Shown: positions 1 through 7,840 of the stretch, piece after piece
How positions within the stretch are numbered: the first letter of the stretch is position 1
Layout: the number at the start of each line of letters is the position of its first letter
Origin: Pseudomonas nicosulfuronedens
GTDB taxonomy: Bacteria > Pseudomonadota > Gammaproteobacteria > Pseudomonadales > Pseudomonadaceae
DNA: 64,000 bases
Direction: 5' to 3'
NCBI RefSeq assembly: GCF_005877905.1
Contig: NZ_SWDV01000030.1
Span: forward strand, 1-64,000
Made by a program: the position numbers and the translations under genes
The notes under the pieces: model-generated
Database searches by the model: none
What the model saw: only the letters and a program-made list of their open reading frames with translations
Told to the model about the DNA's origin: nothing

Positions 1-158
1 CCAAGGAAGCCGACGGCGCCCAGCACCAGGCTGTTCTTCAGCAGGCGGCGGCGTGAGGCATCGATGAGCTCGCTCATCGGCACGTTGCCGGAGGGGTTGA
101 TCGGCTGGTCGTCGAAGGCGGAAAGCTGGGCGTGGAAATCGGTTGGTTCAGCACTCAT
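1..158 (-). CDS. phoX: PhoX-like alkaline phosphatase, N-terminal fragment
   Basis: Only the first 52 codons are inside the window; the gene runs off the left edge. The N-terminus carries a twin-arginine motif (SRRRLLKNS) followed by a hydrophobic stretch (LVLGAVGFLG), so the product should be exported folded by the Tat system. The preceding INPSGN segment resembles the lead of PhoX (DUF839) calcium-dependent phosphatases. Its ATG overlaps the tonB stop as ATGA, so it is the last visible gene of the phytase operon. A periplasmic phosphomonoesterase suits an operon that takes up organic phosphate. The call rests on a short N-terminus and on context; another Tat-exported enzyme is possible. Confidence 0.65.
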   Translation of the reverse strand, partial: MSAEPTDFHAQLSAFDDQPINPSGNVPMSELIDASRRRLLKNSLVLGAVGFL

Positions 159-910
159 CGGGACGTCTCTTGGATCCGGTAATGGAAGGTGTTGCGCACG
201 TTGGCCACGGTGACGGCCTGGCCGTCGATCACCCGTGGCTGGTAGCGGAAACGGGTGGCGGCCTGTAGCGACGGGCGCTCGAATACACTGTGGCTGCAGG
301 CGCCGGGCACCACGCGCGGGTCGCGCACCGAGCCGTTGGGGGTGACGGTGTATTCCACTGTGCAGTCCCCCTCCAGGCGCCGATCGAGGGCTGTGTCCGG
401 GTAAGTCGGGGCCTTCTTCACCAGCGGCTGGTAGTTCTGCGCGGCGCGGGCAGCTTCGGCGGCAGCGGCTTGTTGCGCGGCAAGTTGGCGGTCGCGCTCG
501 GCACGGGCCTGCTGTTCGGCCTGCTGACGTTCGCGCAGCTCCTGTTCCCGGCGTTGCTGCTCGGCGAGGCGCTGCTGCTCCTGGCGTCGCTCTTCGCGTT
601 GGCGATCCTCGCGCTCGCGTTGTTCGGCCTTGCGCCTGGCCAGTTGGGCCACATCGGGTTGCGGCTTGGACGGGGGCGGCTCGGCCTGCGGTGCTGGCGT
701 GGTGACGGGCTCGGGAGGCTGCACCGCGGGGGGCGTCGGGACCACGGGGGAGGGGCTCGGCAGGCTGACCAGCGCGGTGCGCATCACCTTCGGCGCCGGT
801 GTCGTCGGCGCGGATGGATGGAAGCCGATGTACAGGCCGACCAGCGCCAGGGCGTGCAGCCCCGCGCTGATGGCGGCCGGCAGGGCGCGGCGGGTGATCC
901 TCGGGTTCAC
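155..910 (-). CDS. tonB: TonB-type energy transducer with long charged linker
   Basis: This 251-residue protein should transmit proton-motive force from ExbB/ExbD to the outer-membrane receptor of the same operon. A membrane anchor lies at about residues 12-30, a proline-rich segment at 52-85, a highly charged Arg/Glu/Gln helix at 90-156 that looks more like TolA than TonB, and a TonB C-terminal domain at 160-245 (YQPLVKKAPTYPDTA start). Two cysteines (183 and 205) sit in the C-terminal domain and could form a disulfide. It starts with GTG overlapping the exbD stop (GTGA), and its own stop overlaps the next ATG, so translation is probably coupled. Confidence 0.88.
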   Translation of the reverse strand: MNPRITRRALPAAISAGLHALALVGLYIGFHPSAPTTPAPKVMRTALVSLPSPSPVVPTPPAVQPPEPVTTPAPQAEPPPSKPQPDVAQLARRKAEQREREDRQREERRQEQQRLAEQQRREQELRERQQAEQQARAERDRQLAAQQAAAAEAARAAQNYQPLVKKAPTYPDTALDRRLEGDCTVEYTVTPNGSVRDPRVVPGACSHSVFERPSLQAATRFRYQPRVIDGQAVTVANVRNTFHYRIQETSR

Positions 911-1344
911 GATTGCGGGGCCTCGGTGATCAGCCCGACATCACTGACGCCGCCGCGTTGCAGCGCGGCCATGGCGGCGATCACCCGGCCGTAGTCCACC
1001 GCCTGGTCGGCGCGGATCAGCACCTGGGTGTCGGTACCCAGGCGGGTGAGCTTGGCGGTCAGCTCGTCCAGGCTGCCGGCAACGTCGGTGCGCTGCTCGG
1101 TGTCCACCTGGCTGCCCAGGTACCAGTGGTAGCCGCCGTCGGCCTGTACCGTGAGGGTCAGCACCGGGCGCTCGGTTTCACTGGGCAGCGCTTCGCTGGC
1201 CACCTTCGGCAGCTCCACCTTCAGGCCCTGCTGGATCATGGGTGCGGTGACCATGAAAATCACCAGCAGCACCAGCATGACGTCGATGTAGGGCACCACG
1301 TTCATTTCCGCCTTGGGCGCGTGCTTGCTGCGTATGCGTCGCAT
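907..1344 (-). CDS. exbD: ExbD/TolR family proton-channel subunit
   Basis: This 145-residue inner-membrane protein has the usual layout: a short cytoplasmic tail with the EMNVVPYID motif, one transmembrane helix at about 21-37 containing the conserved ion-coupling Asp21, and a periplasmic domain. I chose the ATG at 1344 because the upstream in-frame residues are Arg/Pro-rich and unlike the family, and CGGAGG lies just upstream. It lies 13 bp after exbB and overlaps tonB by 4 bp. With ExbB it should energise the TonB protein of this operon. Confidence 0.92.
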   Translation of the reverse strand: MRRIRSKHAPKAEMNVVPYIDVMLVLLVIFMVTAPMIQQGLKVELPKVASEALPSETERPVLTLTVQADGGYHWYLGSQVDTEQRTDVAGSLDELTAKLTRLGTDTQVLIRADQAVDYGRVIAAMAALQRGGVSDVGLITEAPQS

Positions 1345-1357
1345 GGCCGGCCTCCGT

Positions 1358-2062
1358 TCAGGCCGCCGCGGCCAGCGCCGGGGCGGCGTGGATGCGGCGG
1401 TTGAGCTGGGCCTGCAGCTGTTCGGCAAAGGCGCAGTAGCGCCCCAGCAGCTGATCGGAACCGGCGGCGAAGCGGTTGTAGGCCATCACCGCCGGGATCG
1501 CCGCGAACAGGCCGACGGCGGTGGCCACCAGCGCCTCGGCAATGCCCGGTGCGACGGTGGAGAGTGTGGCCTGTTGCACGCCGGAGAGGCCGATGAAGGC
1601 GTTCATGATGCCCCAGACGGTGCCGAACAGGCCGATGTAGGGGCTGGTGGAGCCAACGGTGGCGAGGAACGGCAGGCCCCGCTGCAGGCGTTCTTCCTCC
1701 TGGGCGATGACCACGCGCATGGCGCGCTCGCTGCCTTCGATCAGCAGCGCCGGGTCGATTCCCGGCTCGTCGCGCAGGTGCAGGAATTCCTGGTAGCCAG
1801 CGTGGAAGATGCGTTCGACGCCAGCGTCCTCGCCGGGCTCGGCGGTTTCCCGGAACAGCCGCGGCAGGTCACCGCTGGCCCGCCAGCGGGCTTCGAAGGT
1901 GCGCAGGCGGCGACGGGCGCTGCCCAGCAACAGGCTGCGCTGGACTATCACGTACCAGCTCAACAGCGAGGCGGCCAGGAGGATCAGCAGCACGGCCTGG
2001 GCGAGCGGGCTGGCGGCTTCGACCAGCCCCCAGAGGCTGGTATGTTCGAGTGTGGCTTGCAT
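1358..2062 (-). CDS. exbB: ExbB/TolQ family proton-channel subunit
   Basis: This 234-residue protein has three predicted transmembrane segments, an early one at about 21-40 and a pair in the MotA/TolQ/ExbB domain (roughly 125-205). The core contains the family-typical stretch LATVGSTSPYIGLFGTVWGI. It forms the proton channel with ExbD. Its position between a phytase and ExbD/TonB, next to a TonB-dependent receptor, argues for an ExbB role rather than TolQ. The start is 42 bp after the phytase stop. Confidence 0.92.
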   Translation of the reverse strand: MQATLEHTSLWGLVEAASPLAQAVLLILLAASLLSWYVIVQRSLLLGSARRRLRTFEARWRASGDLPRLFRETAEPGEDAGVERIFHAGYQEFLHLRDEPGIDPALLIEGSERAMRVVIAQEEERLQRGLPFLATVGSTSPYIGLFGTVWGIMNAFIGLSGVQQATLSTVAPGIAEALVATAVGLFAAIPAVMAYNRFAAGSDQLLGRYCAFAEQLQAQLNRRIHAAPALAAAA

Positions 2063-2104
2063 GGTGGTCTCCCGGTAGGGCTCCCCTTGAGGGGAGCGCG
2101 GTGG

Positions 2105-3988
2105 TCAGTCGAGATCGAGGACACGGGCGACTTCCGCCCAGGGCACGTACTTGAAGTTCTGCGTGCCTTCGGGCAGGCGCTTGCGGCCGTCCTGCACCAC
2201 CAGCATGCCCTGGCCGAACGCACCGCCCAGGTTGGCCGAGGTAACCTCGATGCCGTCGGTTTCCGAAGTGCCGTCGATACCGGCAGCGGCGTTCAGGCCA
2301 ACGCGGAAGGCACCGCGCACGCGGTAGGGTGCTTTGGCGTCGAGCACCAGGTAGCTGTCGTTGCCCTGGCTGGAGACCAGCAGGTAGCTCGCCTTGGCGC
2401 CTTGGTAGAGGGCCAGGCCCTCGACGTCGTCATGCAGCAGGTCGCCCACGGCCAGTACCTGTTCCGGCACGCCAGGTGTGTCGGGCTCGGCGCCGAGGGT
2501 CCAGACGGCCACGTCTTCCTCGCCGAGGAACAGACGCTGGTTGCGATCATCGGCAACGCAGCCCTCGGGCTGGCTGGCGACGCGGAACTCGCGCAGCAAC
2601 TCGCCCTTCACCTTGCCGTTGGGGGCACTGAGGCGGTATTGCTGGAAGCGACCGTCCTTGTCGTTGACGAAGGCCTGAATGTCGCCGTCGCGGGGGGCGT
2701 ACAGGCACAGGCCGTAGACTTCTTCCAGTGGCGTTGGCACGCGGCCGATCTCGCGCACCTTGCCGTCAGCCGGCTCGATGGCGAACAGCGTCAGGCTGTT
2801 GTCGCTGCGGTTGCTCGCCACCGCCAGGTCGACGCGGCGATTGCCGAGCCGGAAGCCGTGGCGCACGTCGACATTGTTCACCAGACCGGAAGCCAGGCTC
2901 TGCAACTGGCGACCCTGGAGGTCGAAGACCAGCAGGCCTTCCTGCTTGTTGGTGCCCAGTACGCGGCTGAGTTTCGGGTTTTTCGCGCTGACCCAGATCG
3001 CCGGGTCATCGGCGGCGTCGCCATGACGCTGCACGCTCTGCGTCTGCACCGCCGGCATCACCTCGGGCAGCGCGCGGGGGCCTTCGGCGTGTGCGGGCAG
3101 GGCAGGGACTTCGGCGTGGTAGTAGTGCCCGCTGGTATCGTCCTGCAGGACGATGCGCAGCGTGCCGGCCTGTTCGGCGGCTGCGAGTTGTTCGGCTTTC
3201 TTCGGGCCACTCAGTGCGATCGCGCCGAGGTTCTCCCAACCGTTGCCCTGACGCACGTAGCGTTGCAGGGCCGGGCCCTTGTCCAGCGCGAGCACACCGC
3301 CGGATACCACCGCCAGTCCGCTGACCGATCCGGCGAGATTGCCATAGGGCGCGCTCAGGTCCACCGGCAGGCGGCTGCCGTCTGCCTCCGGGTTGGCACC
3401 ATAGGCCCACAGGCCGATGCCGGGTTCGTCGACGTACAGGGTGCCGTCGCTGTCGTCGGTACGGCACAGCTCGGCGCTCGGCGGCAGGGCCAGGCGTCGC
3501 ACCTTGCGCGCCTCGCGTTCGAGTCGCTGGCCGTGGCCGACCAGCCATTGCTCGCCCTGGCCGTTCTCGCCGACCAGGAACAGGTAGAGGTTGGCGCTGG
3601 CGTCACGGTAGAGGCACTGGCCGTTGACCGCGAAGTCCGGGCTTGGCAGGCGCAGCGCAGCGCCCCAGTGGCCGTTGCCGGCCAACGGCTGCAACAGCGG
3701 CTGTTGGCGTTCGCGGTCGAAAGTGGCGAGCAGGCTACCGTCGCCCCAGGGGCGTTGGTCGAGGAAGTCGTAGCGGCCGGCGAGACGACCGCGTTCGCTA
3801 CCTGTCTCGTCCAGCAGCAGGAGGCCGTCGCGCTTGCTGGCGACGACGCTGCCGGCGCCGGGCAGCAAGGCGATGGCCTGGGCCTTGGCACGGGTCGGCC
3901 AGGGTTGCAGGGCGACGGATTCGGCGCAGGCATGGCCGGCCAGCAGCAGGCCGGCGAGCAGCGGAGCAAGGGAGTAGCGGCGTTTCAT
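2105..3988 (-). CDS. Secreted two-domain beta-propeller phytase
   Basis: This 627-residue protein has a cleavable signal peptide (residues 1-22, ending HACA). The C-terminal half (about 300-627) is a complete beta-propeller phytase: DDPAIWV, a GTNKQEGL blade, NNVDVRHGF, VASNRSDNSL, FVNDKDGRFQQY, QPEGCVADD, DVEGLALY and TDGIEVT supply the acidic residues that bind calcium and phosphate in this family. The N-terminal half (25-290) looks like a second, degenerate propeller without the DDPAI signature, as in dual-domain phytases. The enzyme should release phosphate from myo-inositol hexakisphosphate in the periplasm or at the surface. It lies 58 bp after the receptor gene. Confidence 0.9.
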   Translation of the reverse strand: MKRRYSLAPLLAGLLLAGHACAESVALQPWPTRAKAQAIALLPGAGSVVASKRDGLLLLDETGSERGRLAGRYDFLDQRPWGDGSLLATFDRERQQPLLQPLAGNGHWGAALRLPSPDFAVNGQCLYRDASANLYLFLVGENGQGEQWLVGHGQRLEREARKVRRLALPPSAELCRTDDSDGTLYVDEPGIGLWAYGANPEADGSRLPVDLSAPYGNLAGSVSGLAVVSGGVLALDKGPALQRYVRQGNGWENLGAIALSGPKKAEQLAAAEQAGTLRIVLQDDTSGHYYHAEVPALPAHAEGPRALPEVMPAVQTQSVQRHGDAADDPAIWVSAKNPKLSRVLGTNKQEGLLVFDLQGRQLQSLASGLVNNVDVRHGFRLGNRRVDLAVASNRSDNSLTLFAIEPADGKVREIGRVPTPLEEVYGLCLYAPRDGDIQAFVNDKDGRFQQYRLSAPNGKVKGELLREFRVASQPEGCVADDRNQRLFLGEEDVAVWTLGAEPDTPGVPEQVLAVGDLLHDDVEGLALYQGAKASYLLVSSQGNDSYLVLDAKAPYRVRGAFRVGLNAAAGIDGTSETDGIEVTSANLGGAFGQGMLVVQDGRKRLPEGTQNFKYVPWAEVARVLDLD

Positions 3989-4046
3989 GGAGGGCGTCTG
4001 TCCTTGTGGTGCTGCGCGGACGCCGGCGGACCGGCGTGCGCGGTCC

Positions 4047-6560
4047 TCAGAAGTGGGTGAGGGTCAGGCCGACGGTGTAGGTCGGGCCGTACTCTTCGTA
4101 CTGGTAGTTGTAGCGACGGTGGCCGCTGTAGATGTAGTAAGGCTCATCGCCGAGGTTCTCGGCGTTGAAGAACACCTGCAGGTTGTCCGTCAGCGAGTAG
4201 CGCGCGCTGAAGTCGATCTGCGTCTGGTCGTCGACACGGCTGTCGTAGTGCTTGTCGCTGACGTTGCCGACCTCATAGAGGTAGTCGGACTTGTAGTTGG
4301 CGGTCAGGCGCAGGCTCAGGCGGTCCTTCTCGTAGCCGATGAGCAGGTTGCCGGTGACGTCGGATTGGCTGGGCAAGTCAATGTTGCGCTGGTTGCCGTC
4401 GGCATCGGCGATCTCGGCGCGCGAGCGGCTGAAGGTGGCGTTGGCGCCCAGCAGCAGGCCGTCCCAGGGCGCGGGGAGCATGACCATTTTCTGCGACCAG
4501 GCCAGTTCCAGGCCGTAGACCTTGGCCTTGTCGCCATTGGCGAAGGTGGACGCCTCGTCGAAGTCCGCCCAGGCGCCGCTGCCGGCGAGGTCGGTGTTGT
4601 AGACGAAGTTCTTGATGTCCTTGTAGAACAGCGACGCCGAAACCACGCTGGCGCGCCCCAGGTAGCGCTCGATGGCCAGGTCCAGGTTGTGCGAGCGCAG
4701 GGCGGCGAGGTCCGGGTTGCCGAACTCCGCTTCGTCGCCATCGATGGCATAACCGGGCGCGAGTTGTTCGAAGGTCGGGCGTACCACGGTGTTGGTCCAG
4801 GCGGCGCGAATCTGCGTCTGGTCGTCCAGTTGGTAACGGGCATGCAGGCCTGGCAGCCAGTTGTGGTAGTCGCGCTTGCGCTCGATGGCCTGGTAGTCGC
4901 CGTTGTCGATGCCGGTGCCCCTGGCCTCGAAGTGCGTGCCCTCGTAGCGCAGGCCGGCGATGAAACGCCAGTCACCGACGTCCACGGTGTTCATGAAGTA
5001 GCCGGCGTCGATGTCTTCGTGCATGCGGAAGTCATTGATGGTGGAGGCTTCCTCGTCGTAGTACTGCGCCGAATCCAGCCCGCCGATCAGGCGCTTGACC
5101 GCGTCGGCGGATATTCCCTGGCCGAACTTCTGCAGGCGGTAGTGCACGGTGCCGTCCAGGGCGTTGGCGAGGTTCAGCTGGTCGTCGCTCAGGCCGGCGT
5201 CGGCGAGGTCCTCGTACTGCCAGACCTCTTCGTCGTTGTCCTTGGTGCGCCGGCTGAGCTTGCCGCCGAATTTGAAGGTCGACGGGTTGCCGGCCAGGTC
5301 GTAGTCGCGGGCCAGGTCCAGACGCAGGTTCTTCTCGCGGTCTGATGTGTAGGACTTGCCCCACTCGACCTTGTCCAGGCTGAACTGACTCGGGTCGTAG
5401 AACGCCGGGTCGATGTTCAGGCGTGGCTTCTCGCTGTCGTACCAGCCACTGTCCATGTCGCCGCCGCTGTAAACGGCCGGGTCGATGTGGCCGGGGCTGT
5501 CCTCGTCGGATTTGCTCCAGCCGGCCTGGCCGCTGAAGGTCCAGTCGCCGCGACGTTGCTCGCCGCCGAAGACGTAGGACTGGATGGTCTGGGTTTCCTC
5601 GCGGTGTTTCAGGCGGCGCTCCACCTCGGCTTCGCCGCTTTCGCCTTCGGCCAGGGCGTCCTCGAAGTCGATCTTGGTGGACTGGCGTGTCTCGTTGTCC
5701 TTGAACTCGCTGTAGAGAGTGCGCAGCCAGAGCTTGCTGTCGTCGTCGGGGCGGTAGTCGAAGTTCAGCGCGCCGCCGCTGCGCTCGCGCTGGATGTCGT
5801 AGTCACGTTGCTCCAGGCTGTTGAGTCGGGCACCGTCGTCGAAATCCCAGTCGCCGCCGGTCTCGACGTTGTCGGAACCGAACTTGCGCTTCTGCCAGCT
5901 CAGTGCGGCGGCCACGCCGAAGTTGTCGATGCCGTCGCCGAGGCTGAAGCGCTGGCTGGCGGCGCCGGAGTATTTCGGGCTGAAGCGGTTGGTGTTCTCG
6001 TCGTAGCTGGTCTGTGCGGTGCCGCTGAAGAACAGGCCGTCGTGATCGAAGGCGGAGAGGCTTTCAACCTCGATGGTGCCGCCCAGGGAGTTGGCGTCCA
6101 TGTCCGGGGTCAGGGTCTTGACCACTGACAGCGACTGGATCAGTTCGCTGGGCAGCACGTCCAGCGCCACGGCACGGCGTCCGGCCTCGGGCGAGGGCAC
6201 CAGGGTGCCGTTGATGGTGACGGCGTTGAGGTCCGGGCCGAGGCCACGAACCCGTACGAAGCGGCCTTCGCCCTGGTCGCGTTCGATGGAGGTCCCCGGT
6301 ACGCGTTGCAGGGCTTCGGCGGCATTGCTGTCGGGCAGCTGGCCGATGCTGTCGGCGTGTACCACGCTCTCCACGCTGTCGGAGCGGCGCTGCTGGCGCA
6401 GGGCCTTGTCGAGGCTGTCGGCCTGACCGTACACGGTGACGCTTTCGCCAACCTCGGCAGCTTCCTCGGCCCAGCCCGACGGTGTGGCGGCGATCGCCAG
6501 CGCCAGGGCGCTGACCTTGAACAGCGGACGCAGCGTCCGCGGCAATTGTTGATCGATCAC
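4047..6560 (-). CDS. TonB-dependent outer-membrane receptor, probably for phytate
   Basis: This 837-residue receptor has a signal peptide (about 1-31), a TonB-box-like segment (ESVTVYG), a plug domain (about 55-175, with RVPGTSIERDQGEGRFVRVRG and MDANSLGGTIEV) and a 22-strand-type barrel ending in Phe (LTLTHF). The plug motifs are those of the Xanthomonas/Caulobacter-type TonB-dependent receptors, which often import organic substrates rather than siderophores. The start is GTG with AAGGGG upstream; the ATG slightly further upstream stops at once. As first gene of the phytase operon behind a Pho box, its likely ligand is phytate or a breakdown product; this is inferred from context. Confidence 0.88.
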   Translation of the reverse strand: MIDQQLPRTLRPLFKVSALALAIAATPSGWAEEAAEVGESVTVYGQADSLDKALRQQRRSDSVESVVHADSIGQLPDSNAAEALQRVPGTSIERDQGEGRFVRVRGLGPDLNAVTINGTLVPSPEAGRRAVALDVLPSELIQSLSVVKTLTPDMDANSLGGTIEVESLSAFDHDGLFFSGTAQTSYDENTNRFSPKYSGAASQRFSLGDGIDNFGVAAALSWQKRKFGSDNVETGGDWDFDDGARLNSLEQRDYDIQRERSGGALNFDYRPDDDSKLWLRTLYSEFKDNETRQSTKIDFEDALAEGESGEAEVERRLKHREETQTIQSYVFGGEQRRGDWTFSGQAGWSKSDEDSPGHIDPAVYSGGDMDSGWYDSEKPRLNIDPAFYDPSQFSLDKVEWGKSYTSDREKNLRLDLARDYDLAGNPSTFKFGGKLSRRTKDNDEEVWQYEDLADAGLSDDQLNLANALDGTVHYRLQKFGQGISADAVKRLIGGLDSAQYYDEEASTINDFRMHEDIDAGYFMNTVDVGDWRFIAGLRYEGTHFEARGTGIDNGDYQAIERKRDYHNWLPGLHARYQLDDQTQIRAAWTNTVVRPTFEQLAPGYAIDGDEAEFGNPDLAALRSHNLDLAIERYLGRASVVSASLFYKDIKNFVYNTDLAGSGAWADFDEASTFANGDKAKVYGLELAWSQKMVMLPAPWDGLLLGANATFSRSRAEIADADGNQRNIDLPSQSDVTGNLLIGYEKDRLSLRLTANYKSDYLYEVGNVSDKHYDSRVDDQTQIDFSARYSLTDNLQVFFNAENLGDEPYYIYSGHRRYNYQYEEYGPTYTVGLTLTHF

Positions 6561-6909
6561 GGCATTTCCCCTTGTGCCCGTTCCTTCGACCGGGGCGATT
6601 CGGCCCGGTCAACTGGGGAGCGGAAGCTAGGCAGCGGGAATGACGGTTACGTGACAGCGATGGCCTGCGAGCCCCGGAATACCGGGGTTTCAGCCGTGAC
6701 AAGGGTGTTTTTGAGCCCAATTGACCCGGTGCGTTCGGCTCAGCCCCGGCGGCAGGTCGCGCCGCGTGGCGTCGGTGTTGGCGGCACAGGTTTTTTTTGC
6801 AGGATGAGGGCAGTTTCGAGTGAGCCGATTGCACCCTCGGCACTGTCATCAAAGCATCACGCGGACCTGTTTGGCTGGCCTCCGTCACTCGTTCGCGGAT
6901 ACCACTCCC
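6561..6909. other. Divergent intergenic region, receptor operon / GGDEF gene
   Basis: This 349-bp region holds the Pho box (6,640-6,657) on the minus strand, a small GC hairpin at 6,672-6,687 and an isolated Pho half-site-like TTGTCAC (minus strand, 6,696-6,702). A T-run at 6,791-6,798 precedes the GGDEF gene. I see no gene in it. Confidence 0.6.
6624..6657 (-). promoter_or_regulatory. Pho box with -10 element (PhoB-dependent promoter)
   Basis: On the minus strand 6,657-6,640 reads CTGTCACGTAACCGTCAT: two direct 7-mers separated by 4 nt, matching the CTGTCAT-N4-CTGTCAT PhoB consensus at 12 of 14 positions. Ten nucleotides downstream is TAGCTT (6,629-6,624), at the spacing expected when the Pho box replaces the -35. 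The GTG of the receptor gene is about 64 nt further. The function of the operon (phytase, PhoX) agrees with PhoB control. Confidence 0.8.
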
Positions 6910-7830
6910 ATGTCCAACCTGCTCAAGCTGCACCGGCTGAAACTGATCGCGCTGGTGGCGCTCGCCAACATTGGCCTGTTGCTCTACCTCGCGGCCGGGC
7001 ACATCAAGACCTGGGAGCGGATCGACTGGCTCGACGTGGTGGGCGAGGGTGGGTCGGCGCTGCTGGCGTTCTGCTGGGTATGCCTGGTGCTCGCGCACCG
7101 GCCTACCGGGCGAGTCACTACCTTGCTGGCGGTGGGGCTGGGCGCGGTGTTCTTCTCCATGTGGATGGACGCTCTCGACGAGTTCATCCAGTTGCCCGCC
7201 GAGATTTCCTGGGACCACTGGCTCGAGTCGGCGCCGATGCCCATCGGCCTGCTGCTGATCACCCTGGGTCTGTACCATTGGAGCAAGGAGCAGAAGGCCC
7301 TCGGCCAACAGCTGAGCAAGCGCGAGCGGCTGTTCCGCGAGCACCTGCACCATGACCGCCTTACTCCGCTCAATGGCGCGGCCTACCTGCGCCGGCAGAT
7401 CGAGCTGGAGCAGCGTCGCTCTGGCGAGGAGCAACAGGCGTTTTCCCTGGTGCTGGTGGACCTGGACGATTTCGCGCCCTTCAATCGCCAGCATGGTCAT
7501 GCCGAGGGTGACCGGGTGCTGCAGGCGGTGAGCCAATTACTGTTGCTCAACCTGCGCCACTCCGATCTGCTGTGCCGGCTGGCGGGCGACCGTTTCGTCG
7601 CACTCCTGCCTGGCACTGGCGAGGCCCAGGCCTGGCGCATCGCCGGGGAGCTGGAGCGCGCGGTGCGTTCCTATGCGCACAAGAGCATGCCGCAGGGCGA
7701 AAGCCTCGCCCTCAGTGCCACTGCCGTGGCCTGCATGGCGCGTGATGAATCAGCGGACAACCTGCTGGAGCGCCTGAGCCTGGCCATGGCGCGGGCCAAA
7801 TCGCGGCCGCGACTGGCGCGCAGCGCGTGA
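6910..7830 (+). CDS. Membrane protein with degenerate GGDEF domain and intact I-site
   Basis: This is a 306-residue protein with a four-helix-like membrane region (about 10-30, 47-63, 70-88, 108-124), a short helix and a GGDEF-fold domain (146-300). The active-site loop reads AGDRF (225-229) instead of GGDEF, so cyclase activity is unlikely. The inhibitory-site motif RxxD is present as RHSD (216-219), exactly five residues upstream, so the domain may bind c-di-GMP as a receptor. I chose the ATG at 6910; a GTG at 6820 would add 30 residues that look non-coding. The next gene (AraC regulator) begins 10 bp downstream, so the two are probably co-transcribed. Confidence 0.8.
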   Translation: MSNLLKLHRLKLIALVALANIGLLLYLAAGHIKTWERIDWLDVVGEGGSALLAFCWVCLVLAHRPTGRVTTLLAVGLGAVFFSMWMDALDEFIQLPAEISWDHWLESAPMPIGLLLITLGLYHWSKEQKALGQQLSKRERLFREHLHHDRLTPLNGAAYLRRQIELEQRRSGEEQQAFSLVLVDLDDFAPFNRQHGHAEGDRVLQAVSQLLLLNLRHSDLLCRLAGDRFVALLPGTGEAQAWRIAGELERAVRSYAHKSMPQGESLALSATAVACMARDESADNLLERLSLAMARAKSRPRLARSA

Positions 7831-7840
7831 GGTGTGCCGC

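Noticed and set aside
1313-4060. 915-codon plus-strand ORF opposite exbB and the phytase
   Set aside because: Its translation is low-complexity (Ala/Gln/Val-rich) with no family resemblance, while the minus strand encodes recognisable proteins throughout.
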